Assembly (NCBI RefSeq): GCF_032062135.1
Contig: NC_092860.1
Span: 131,763,096 to 131,827,095 of the forward strand
From: Pyxicephalus adspersus
Taxonomy: Eukaryota > Chordata > Amphibia > Anura > Pyxicephalidae
Length of the DNA: 64,000 nt
Direction of reading: 5' to 3'
In this document: positions 28,801-40,800 of the stretch, one piece after another
How the letters are laid out: each line of letters starts with the position of its first letter
Position numbering within the stretch: the stretch's first letter is position 1
Position numbers and translations under genes: made by a program
The notes under the pieces: model-generated
What the model was told of the DNA's origin: nothing
Database searches by the model: none
The model's input: only the letters and a program-made list of their open reading frames with translations

Positions 28801-31800
28801 AGGAGGGGACGTATTTTACTTCCCATTACTTCCTTTTAATGAACATGCTTATGAACAAAGGAGGTGCAAGAAAAGTACCCTAGTGTTCCAGGACTAATGT
28901 TTAAATATTATGATAGAGGTATTGCCTGGAGAGTTGGTAAATCTTTCTCACCCCCACCAAAACTATATAAAAATATTGCTAAAGTTCCACCTATTACAGG
29001 TAAATGTTTCGTTTTAGCCTATTATTTTTTTAAGCTTCAACTCATTTTTGACCTTCTTTGACATGGATTAGGTAATACAGTAAAATGAAACCACATGCAA
29101 TAGAGATCCTCACACTAGATGGTTGTAATGTACTAGACAGCTATAGTCTTGCCAAGTATGCTTGTTGGAAAATCCAGTCATTTGTACTATGCAGCACAGA
29201 TGTGGGCTTTGGTTTATTACCTGGGGTTTGGATAGAAGGGTATAAAATACCATTGTACTGTATTCATGTTCCAGTTATACACAATCGACAATGATGTGTA
29301 AAAGGCAGGGTTAAATATTGGTTTGTTTATTGAACTTGGTTGATTTCAAATTTCTAGTAAATTATGTTTGACTTTGTTTTGATACGTAACATAGTTTCAG
29401 ACAATTATTATAGGATTCTGACTTTGTGATATGAAGGACTTCTATCAGAAAGTTCCTAGGACAAGCTCTAAAAAAGTGTCTAATGTTAACAGGGCGTTTT
29501 AAAGAATGCCAGATTGTGGTAGCATTATTTATTAGAAGTACATTGCAGTGACAAGTGTTCTATTTTTTTTCAGGACTAACTCCACCAACAACACCACCTC
29601 ACAAAGCCAACCAAGATAACCCATTCAGGACTTCTCCCAAGCTGAAATCTTCTTGCAAGCCTGTTGTGCCCCCAGCTAAGAAATCTCGTTACATTGAGTC
29701 TTCCGCAATTCAAGTTATTAACGCTAAAAAAGGTCCCGAACAATCTGAACTGTATGCACAGCTAAGCAAAACCTCCATGGTCATTGGACAAGAGGAGAAA
29801 AAAGTGAAGAGACCTAGTTTACGGCTTTTTGGGGACCATGACTACTGTCAGTTTATGAATTCAAAATCAGAAATACGTGTAAGTTTAACACAAGAATTAC
29901 AGGCCTCAAGACAACTTGAATGTAAGGATTCTCTGCCTGGGAAAAAATTACAGGTCCGTTCAACTAAAGAACGAGAGAGGAGCCTGAAGGACAGTTTTGA
30001 GGTGGCAATGTCAAGTCCTCAGAATGGCAATAGGAAGCCACTGCAAGACCAAGAGATCCGTGCAGAACTCAATAAGCACTTTGGTGACCCAACACAAGCA
30101 GTCTATGAGGAAGAGAACAAAAACGGTGATGCAAGGAGCAATGATTACACTGATGATCAATTCTCTAGACTACCTATGTTTTTAACCTCTGGACTGGGTA
30201 TGGATAATTTGTTTGATGAAAGCGAAGATGAAAACGATAAACTGTGCTATTCCTGGGATGGAATACAATCCTATTCATTGTTTGATGTATCACCTTCCTG
30301 CTCAACTTTCAATTCGCCAAGCAGATATTCCGTTTCCCCACCTACATCCCTTTTTTCTCAAAGGATATGTTCTCGGTCGAGATCTAGATCTTATTCTCAA
30401 AACAGATCATGTTCTCAGTCTCCATATTCACGTTCAAGATCAAGATCTCCATCTAGCAGATCTTCTTCAGGGTAAGTAAAATGAATGCTATGATTCCTGG
30501 TTGGTTTCTGTATTGCATTAAAAGTTCTCTGTAATGTGTCCTGTACTTACCTTTTGGCATTGTGACTTTAAAGTGAGTATTACAAAATCAGAACAATGCC
30601 TTAGATTTAATTCATTAAAGCCCTTCTGACGTGCCATTTCATATAGAGCAAAGACAAATACCTTGAACTTTAGATTATGGGGACCTTGTGATTTTCTTCT
30701 ATTCTTTCTCACTAAAGACAACATGATTGTTTGTGTACTCAGGACTGTCAAATGGGATTGGTGAGAAAGTCCTAATTCCTTGTTTTTCTATGTCAACCAG
30801 AGAGAATGGCAGGAAAAAAGGGAAGATAAAGATACCCTGCTTTTGGTACTGCCATTGAAGTAAAGCTCCTGTATAGGCAAATCACAGGTTCACTTTTAAC
30901 TCTGTGAATAGATAATCAAATAAATATAACTGTAATATTTTTAATGTCACAATTGTGTAAATCATTAGGCTTCAGAACTGGGTCAGTTACTAATAGGAAG
31001 TATTGTTGTTACAATAGGAAGGTTGGTCTCTCGGTGCAGGATCTACTTATATTACACACAAATGGCATACTTCAGTTAATCCTCAGCTACAGGCTGGGAA
31101 GAGAAAGGACTGGGTTATGTTGTATTATGAACTTGTCTTGTAGTTTGCGTTTGAGAAATCATTATTAACACATTTGATAAATAAAATGAAAAACATACTT
31201 TGTAGCTGAAATTCAGCTGCTGGCATTTCAATAACAAAGAGTTGTGTTTCTAAAGGATTTAGATGACCCCTTAACTACATTCCAAAAAAAAGTTTTTAAA
31301 AGCTGCATTTGACTAAAAAAAATCCAATGACTTCTAGTCTTATCAGCAGTTTCTATTCGTTTTTTTATTGCTTTTAACTTTGGTGGTGATTTCCTAAAAT
31401 ATCCCGAAGAAAGTAAACTAAAAGTAAAGTTTATTACAACAAAGTTGATCACCAGAATCAGTAGAAAATGTTATCTCATAAAATACCCCTAGAAGACTGC
31501 ACAAAGTTTTCAGGTTCTAGCGAAATGTAACATACTTGCTATCATAAGAAGAAGAGGGAGAACATCTGGCTGGTTGACCATTATATACAGTAATCCATGG
31601 AGTGGATTCCACCCAAGACTTTATTGTCAAAAATAATACTTAAAATGACTCGGTCACAAAAATATTACTCTACAATGATGTAGCCGTTGCATAAAAGGCA
31701 TTGGATACTCACCATTCATTCTATGTACTATGTACTATGGAGGAGCAGTGTTGGCAACCTAGAATATGGAATTTGTAAGAAATATAGAGCACTTTCCTCT

Positions 31801-34800
31801 TCTTTATAACTTGAGGTGGGAGGTTGGGGGTTATTTTATCCACAGTGAAAACTAGGAACAATGTTGACTAAAAGAAGTTACGCATAGGCAAATGTTAACA
31901 GCTCACAAGATTTCAGGCAGGTTGAGCAGGTATTTTTTGTGCTTATTTAAAGATACTGCTCATTTTCAGTGGGGAATAGTATAATCAAGAGTAACTCAAT
32001 GTACCAAGACAGAGTTTCTCTTTGACCTTATCTTCACTGGCTTTGAGCCTCAGGTTTCGAAACAAGGAAAATGGAGCATGCTTCTGTTTCAGAATGCCAT
32101 AGGGCAACTCATGGGAATGCGGCTTTGGGAGGGCAATGCAGAATTCTGCATTAAATATTAAATATTCTTGAACCAAGAAAACTGCTCAGTTGCTTCCAGT
32201 GGAAAACTATGGGCATGCATTTCAGAGAATTCCAAAAACCATTGGTTTGAAACCAATGGAGACTAGTCTTTACATACATTCTGGTACATTGCTCATTATC
32301 CTAGATCTGTGAACTTGTTATATAAGTGCTGGACTAAACAAATTAGGTGAATTTGGACAGCATAAGAAATACAAAGAAGCCTTGTCTATCGATGTAGCAT
32401 TCATCATAAAGATGTGTGAAGGTATTTATCAAAATCTCACAATCCCTGAAGTAGTATAGACCTTTAATTATTAACCCATGTGATAAAATTCTGTGGGCCA
32501 AAGATGTATTGCCTTCAGAACTGTGTCACTTATTATTATAAATAGCCCTAGCAGTGTTTGGAAAAGCATAAGAATGTGACTGATACAGTAAATGGAATGC
32601 ACATGGGTTTATGAATTGAAATGTACATGATAACAGAAACAATGCATTCTGTTTAAGCAGTCAATGGTATTGATGTCTAACACACTTTACCCCCTATATA
32701 TTTACAAAAAGTAAGATGCACTACAAAATAGTCATAATATAGGTCATCTAAAGGTATACTAAGGTCCGTCACAGCAGAACATGTCATGTATGGGTCATGG
32801 ATGGTCAGGACGCTACAAGGAAAGGTCTAGATGATGCTGGATGCCCATTATCCAGGAAATGAGATTGTATTTATTTTACATGTGCCAGATTGTATTGCAC
32901 ATTGCAAGAAGCTCACAGTGTGCAGTGAAATCAAACATAATATTCAGTACAAGAGGAAAGAGAGAGGAGCTTGTATAACTGTGCTGGACTGAAGGGAAGG
33001 CTGGAGTTCAGCTTTAATTAAATACTTCTATTGATCCAAGCAGGATTGTTAATTCTTCTCTGAAATGTCAGCACTAGAGTCTCCTCAGATTCTGTGAAAT
33101 AAGAAGAAAAAAGCTACAGCATGTTTTATTTGATTTTAGATCAGCAGAGAGTTTTCCCTTGGTATAGAGAAGGAAGTCTTAAGGAAATTTGACTAAAGGG
33201 GACACAAAAACAAGTACACATTTTTGAAGTGGTAAAGGTTAGAATTATTGATATTTATTGCGTTCCATTAAAACTTCTACCCTTATTTCTGTGGGTAACA
33301 CAGGGTCAGGGAAATGAGGGGAAATCTCACCAGTAGGGCAACACAAAGAAACGGAATCCTGGCAGAAATTGTAACTTCTCACTTTATTCAGAACTAATGG
33401 GATACAGTTTTGACTAGAGACTGATAATTGTAGCTGTCATTGCAAATAAAAAGTGTTGTATATTATGTGTGCACCATGCCTAATATAACATTTTGTAGTA
33501 TGAGGGGTAATTAGAGACATGACATTTCCTGAGTGGATTAGTGAATTATCAGAATTGGTCACTTTTGAGTTCTGTTTGAGAACTGCAAGAGAAAGGACAA
33601 AAAGAAGAAGTGCAGAGAAGGTTTCAGCTTCAAACTAAAGCAACAAAAATCCACAAAATTAATTTCTCTACTCAAAAGTATATTCTAATTTTGAGCAATT
33701 TTAATTAAGTTTTTTGGACCTGCCTCTTTATGTTTGTTACTTTTTATCCAAAATAAATGTAGAGGGTCTAACCACATTGTCTAGGATAAATGCCTATGTC
33801 CTAATGAATGGGAGTGGCCAGTCCCATTTATTTGGGATCAAACATTTACCCCTAGGATTAGCTAGGGTCTGGGTTGTTCTTTGGGTTAAATCTGACTGGT
33901 GACTTTGTCCAACACTAAACTTTTTCCCGAATTATAAAGCCTAGTGGATATTAAAATTTAGATACATCCTCAATTCTGCTTTTCTCCTAGAGACTGGAAA
34001 TCTGTGTCTGACCCTCTAAAATTCTGTTTATTCTTCTTTTCAAAAGGTCATGCTGCTGCTATGAAACTGATCAATGTAGACCCAACAGTTCTCCTGTCTG
34101 TGCACGATCAAGGTCAAGATCACCTTACAGTCGTAGGCCCAGGTAGGAAACACCACTACCTCTGTCTATTGATAAGCTTAAGACAGCATGACCATAAAAT
34201 ATTTATAAAGGTGCATGTCATTGATCCATAGTGATACGTGGCATGTAATGGTGATCACCATCAGTGCACTGTAAGGCACTGTGTATTGCCCTACTTCTTA
34301 TTTCCAGCCATTTCTGCTGATCTGTATTTTACTAAACAAGGATCAAACCAGTGCATCTGTAAAGCAAAACTGCATCAATCCAAAAAGGGTTATAGACCCA
34401 CTCCAGTCAACATGATTTCTATTTATACTGGTGACATAGCATAGCCATAATGTATTCCTAAATCAACCCTTTCTATTGAAGAAAAATAACTAAACAATAA
34501 AGTCTCCATTATAACAATGATCAGGGAGTCTTGACTATAAATTAGGAGAAACAGTTATGCTACCAAAATGCAAAATTCCTGTTTTTCTGCCATCTAATAG
34601 GCAAAAGTAGTTTCAGAAGCACATAGTATAACTGGGTATTAAGGCATTAAAGTAAAGATAACAGAGATCGGAACATCTGATTGCCTCATGGAATCAGGAA
34701 GGATTTTTTTTTCCCCTGTTGAAGCGTTGAAGTGTACCAGGGTTTTTTTGCCTTCCCCTGGACCAACTATGTCTTATAAGGTTTTATATCTGGGATATGT

Positions 34801-37800
34801 TTATTTCCCTAGTGGTTGAACTTGATGGACTCACGTCTTTTTTCAACCTTAACCTACTATGTAACTATGTAATAGCATCCTTTAGAGGAAGAACTTTTAC
34901 TGTGTCATGTGATGGACTTTAAATTACTGGCCACCCAATGCAAGGAAAGGAGGTAAAAGTGTTTATTGGTTGTAATAAAGTATTAATATTTCTTACAGAT
35001 ATGACAGTTATGAGGAATACCAACATGAGCGGCTGAAGAGGGAGGAATACCGCAAGGAGTATGAGAAACGTGAATCAGAGCGAGCCAAACAAAGGGAACG
35101 GCAAAGGCAAAAAGCAGTTGTAAGTAAATGACAAAACTTTTGTGAAGTGAGGCAATGTTAGGTCTATGCTTGGCCACTTCTCATCCATCTCCTGCACTCT
35201 ACTGTTGGCCAGTAAAGCCTTCCATCACATTGAGTTTCCAGGGCACATGCAAGTGATGAGCTCATTGTTTGCATAATAAGGCTCCTCTGACTTTGGAGCT
35301 CCCTATACCTGCCTTCCTCAACCCTTTTACCCATGAGGAATCTCTGAAATAATTTCAGGCCTTGGTCAACACCTACTAAAACCATCAAGTTCAGTAAAAA
35401 AATATACCCTGCCACCCTTACAGATAAGAAAAAAAAAACATTGTATCAACCTGCTTAAGCTACCAAGTTGCATTGGCCCCATAGTAGGTGGTTACCACCA
35501 ATGAGAGGTCAATTAGCCAAAGCTCAAGGAACCCCTGGCAACCTGTAAAGGAACTTTGGGGTTTTAGGGCACCCCGGTTGAGAATGGTTGCCCTAGACAA
35601 TCTAAATAGAACAGAACAAAAGAATAGAACAATTTAATTAGTGTATTACTAGGTGCCTAATCTTATTTCTGTGGTTGTCATTGGCTTTGGTTCTGTGGTT
35701 GAATTAGCTTTAGTTGACTTCAGATTTTCCTTCAATCTCTTTGGCTTATTATATAAACCCATTTGTAATTTATGTTTACTAGTCCCTTCATTTATATTGC
35801 TGTCTGTGATCACATAGTGGTAAAATATGGCATGCCATTGTGCATGTGTTTAATGTGAATACACGGATAAACGCCTTCTGAATATAAACAGTACTATGGC
35901 TGATGAATACTAAGGCTGAACTCTGTGCAGTCGAAGTAATATTAATTCAGTATTCTGTTAAGTCCATACACTGCACAGAGGTTCAAGGCCACAGAGGGTG
36001 ACATATGTGTCTGAGCAGGTGCTGAAGGACAGTGCTATAAAACATATGCATGGTATAGATTTCCATGAGTTGCTTTGAAGTGATGGCTTCATAACTCACC
36101 CAGGGTCAATACCGATAAATCACTGGCTTGCTGTTTATTACAGAGAAGACTTTAGGTAGCAATGAGGTCACTGAGTGTCAGTGCAGGCAAATAGCAAGAA
36201 TTTTATCAATGGCTCTGATTTTATTATTATCTTCTAAACAATGGTGGGCTCATTGAAAGACAGATAAATGTATTATAAAGGGTGTTCATATAGCCAGCTA
36301 AATACAGTTACCGGGAAAAAAGAAGAGAAATGTTATGAATTCCATCCTGGTCCTGAGACCAGTAAAAGAGGTGAGCCATTAATGGCCAGATGACAAGATC
36401 TCCTGTGACTTTATAATAACTCTGGCTAGGGCTCCAAAGGCAATTTTTAATCTTGCAACTGCTCGATTAAAATCTCATGCAATCAATTGCTGCAGTGCTT
36501 GCATCACTTTAGTTTTTATGAGTGCTCCCACACAACAGTTATGCAATTACTTTGCTGGCCGATCGATGTTTCACAATCGCACAATGCATGTTTTATCAAA
36601 GAATCTCATTAACCTATTAATGTCCTCCATAGATTTGATGGCAAGTTGAAGGTTTGTCACTCAACAAGATTTCTGAGTGTTTTCTTTCCTATTTGAAGTA
36701 TACCTCTGAGATAAGACTTGCCACTTAGCAATCCTCTGCGGTGACATATGCTAAGGGTATTTTCTCAGAGAGATTTTTTTTTTGTCTGAAATTAGATACC
36801 ATCCATATAACCCAATCCTACTGATGGCTATATATGGCAAGGGTTTAAAAATGTAACCACCTTCAATTAATCTATAGTTGGTTCAAATGAATGACAATGC
36901 AGTGTGGTTCTTTTGTTAAGATTTGTTTGGGTAACACACAGTAAAATATGAACTTTAAAAATAAAAATATGCAAGTTAAACACATAGAGCAGCACAATAG
37001 AGAGCAGCAATCAATCATTGACTCAAGTCTTATAAAACAGCAATGCTCAACTCATGGACCTGGGTCTAGGATGAAAGAGTAATGTTGGCCATTAGACCCG
37101 AAATAAACTCTGATAATTTATTCATTTGTACATGTTGGGACTCTTTGAACATATTAATATGTGGATTACCATATTTCTTTATATAACTTTTAATATTCTT
37201 CTTATAGGAGGAACATAGAGTTCTTTACATCGGTAAGATGAGAACAGATATGACCCGTAGTGAACTGCAAGCCCGTTTTGAAGTTTTTGGTGAAATTGAA
37301 GAATGTACAGTCAATCTGCGGGATGACGGGTAAGAGTTTTGAAGATCTGGTTGTGAATGAGTACATTTAAGCACAATTAGCCACCAGTAATAGACATTAC
37401 TAAATATCCTACTTATTGCGTCTGCACTATAGTCAAAACATTGCAAAAGGCCATTTTGGCAGTATCCTTATTTTGTCCAGAATAAAGACTTTACATCTCA
37501 GTCCTGTGGCAGCCATCTTCTCTGTATTCTTACAGCTGGAATGTACACTACCTCCTAAAATCATTGTCATGTCTTAATGCCACATTTCAGCCAGTGTCTA
37601 TGGAGAAAAGGTTATAGAGGGCATAACCATTTCCCAAAATGTACAAATAGTCACCATTGTATAAAATTTTGTTTCCTTCTTCCGGCCCCTGGGGACATTT
37701 GTTGCCAAATAACTTTGTTTCATTGTATTTCCTCCTTTCATTGCAGAGACTGTTACGGTTTCATCACCTACCGCTACACCTGTGACGCATTTGCTGCTCT

Positions 37801-40800
37801 TGAAAATGGATACACTCTGCGCAGGTCTAATGAACATGACTTTGAGCTATGCTTTTGCGAACGAAAGCAGTTTTGCAAGTCCAACTATGCAGATTTAGGT
37901 ATGAATCACAGAATGTCATCTAATCTCTCTATGTGGTCAGCAATGGAGTAAGAACTGTTTAGTTACCCATTTATTGCAATTGGAATGCTCTTTGTCTGAG
38001 GACAACCTGTACAAAATGCTTTATGTACTAAAAAAGCCTGCACACCTATGTTCTGTAAAATGTTATGACTTGTGCAATTGGCATCAGTTTTAATATCAAT
38101 CTGATACATTTCTGAGATCATTATAAATTCATTGACAGGCGAATTTAAATTTGACCTCCTTCTTATCTGCATTTGACTTTCCTCAAGAGGGTTTTGCAAT
38201 TCCATAGATATACACTGATTTACAAAACCGGCTTGAAATAAATAAGCCTGTCATCTAATGTTTCTTCCTATAATTACTGTGTTTTATTGCTGCATTGCAG
38301 TTTGTCATTCATCTTATGCTGCACTCTCTAAAGTATTTTTCTGAAAGAGAGAGAAATGGTTAAAAACCTAAGCAAAGTTTTTGCTTTCATTAGGGGCTGT
38401 AGAAGAAATTCTTGAACTTGGCATGTATGTGTATGGGTGTAGGTCTCAAAAGCTTGTGGATCAGGGAATTATATGTGATTCTATACCTTTTATTTAAAAA
38501 TATAGTGGTGATCCATTTCATATTGTTGTCAAGGTGCACCACTGTGGTGGAATTGGAAGAGCCATTGAGTTTGATGAGCAGGGAGGATTATACGGGGAGG
38601 ATTTGAAGACCAAATTGAACTTATCTTTTTAGTGATCATTTCTAAAGCTTTTCTATATGCAGGGCTATCGTCAAAAAATTAGTTGCCAGAGATACAAGTG
38701 GAGGGTAATTAGTAGTAGGTGCACTTACCAATGTCTTGTGAGCGGCTGAAGGGCTAGCTGATCCAGCCATAGATCTCTGGTGTAAATCAAGTGTTTCCTG
38801 TATAGGAAGAAATGTCAAATAAAACCAGAGAAATAAATATGCATTCTGAAAGGCACGACCCTGCTGAAACCTATAGCTTGTGCTGCATCTGTTTTATTTG
38901 CCAGAACTTTTTACATACATTGTATCTTGTAAAAGCCTCTTCTTTTCATCCAGAGCTCAGCCATGCATGCAGTACAAGATTTATTCTCTGTTTACTTGTT
39001 TTTGGATTGAAATAGAGGCAGCATGGCGAGCTCCCAGGGTCTACCTTATTTAACACCTCCGTAATGTAGAAGAGCTTAGAGCTGGAGAGTAAACACAGCT
39101 GTTTGAATAACAGGACTCTGGTTAGTTGGCTTTAATCAACTCAAACAAAATAACGATGCCCAGGAGAGACGTGGGAAAATAAAGGAAATGGCAGTGCAAG
39201 TATATTGTTATTTATTTAGTATTTACGGGATTGTTCTGCATTTAATGCTGTTCAGAATCGTTTCATTAGATTCATTTTTTTCACGTTTCTGGTATTTAAT
39301 TTAGAGGATTAAGTAGCTTAGTAGTTTAAATCACTTACTGGGCTCAATTTACTAAAGGAGTGGAGACAGTTGACTTTGCTAAGTGGCTGTTCACTTAGCT
39401 TAGTAAATAAAAAGAATCTGTGCTAACCAATTCATCACGTGCAAGTAAAAATCCATCCATCGCACTGCTCAGGAAAGTCTTCAAAGCTAAGTGCACATTC
39501 TTTATTAAATTGCCCTTATTGAGATACAGTGGCAACAGTTTAAATGATAATGATGATTTTTAGATTAAATATTTTTTTAGTTTGATAACAAAGGCAAAGA
39601 AGAGATGAAAACAGCTGGGCCTGCAGTTTGATGCAGTGAAGTTGATTTACTAAAGGAGACGCTTAGCATAGTGAACTATCACTCTACAATGGATAGTCAG
39701 TCCACTTAGCATAGGGAAAGAGGTGAAGCTTTAAAGACAAAGGCTACATACACATGTGCAATAATTGTCGTTGGAAACGAACGATTGACGGATGATAATC
39801 TTTAACAAAAAAAGTGCACAGGGACTGGCCAAAGATGCCGATGAACGAGGAATGTCACTGGAAACGTACGACCATCCCGGGGGATCGGATTGGGCGATGA
39901 TCTGTTGTGTGTATGGTTGTTCAGTGATCGTGGATTGTTCTGCGGTACACTTTCTCTAGTACATGTCACTTCCTGCATCGTTCAAACGATCGTATCTAGT
40001 GTGTGTACATTATTGGTGAATTATTTTTGAACGATCGTATAGTGCACAATTCTGTACATGCTGTAACGATATGATCGTTCAAAAATAATTCACCAATAAT
40101 GTACACTTACTAGATATGATCGTTTGAATGATGCAGGAAGTGACGTGTACTAGAGAAAGTGTACCGCAGAACAATAATCCTGCATAATCGTTGATCGGTC
40201 ATCAACCGTTCGTCTTGCAACGACAATTATTGTACATGTGTACGTAGCCTTATAATCGTGTAATTAGTGTCTACTGATAGCCTGAAAAATATTAGGTCCT
40301 AATAGTTATGGATTGGTGTGTATGCTTCACATCCCATTGGTTAAATCAAAAAACGTATCTGATATTAAGACAATTAATTTTCTTAGGGCTTTAAAACTGA
40401 ACCTGCAGTTGATGTGACTTCTCTGGTGCCTATATACAATTTTTCACAAAGGTATTTTGTGACATATCACCTTTTTTTTAGCAGAAGCACCACATGCCTC
40501 CTCCTGTGCTCAGCAAATTCATAAATAAAAATTCAGACCTGACACTGATTCAGGTTTCTCAGACCCAGGCAGCATTTTATTCCTGCTGGCAGCGGGTAAC
40601 CCTACATAGGCAGTGGAGATTAATGACCTGAACTAAGTAGAAGGGTCGGTTTGCTGTTATTCGTTCAAGGCCAGGGCATGCTTAGTACTTAAAGACCTTG
40701 GCACTGGTGTTTGTGGCATATTCATCCCCTGGAATGGGTGTTGTACTACCCTGGATCTAGTATGGATCCACAATACCAGTTTCCATCACAAGCCTCTGAT

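Larger units (their letters stand above)
18502..29573 (+). other. PPARGC1A: PPARGC1A intron 7 (11 kb)
   Basis: This is the longest complete intron here, 11072 bp, with acceptor TTTTTTTTCAG. It holds AT microsatellites (18626-18647, 21916-22018, 24108-24142, 25742-25807), a dispersed repeat copy at about 27295-27415, repeat-like blocks at 19075-19165 and 21640-21885, and a locally GC-richer stretch at about 23350-23680 that reads open on the minus strand. Between these I see AT-rich DNA with no coding signal. No convincing alternative PPARGC1A exon was found. Confidence 0.85.
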
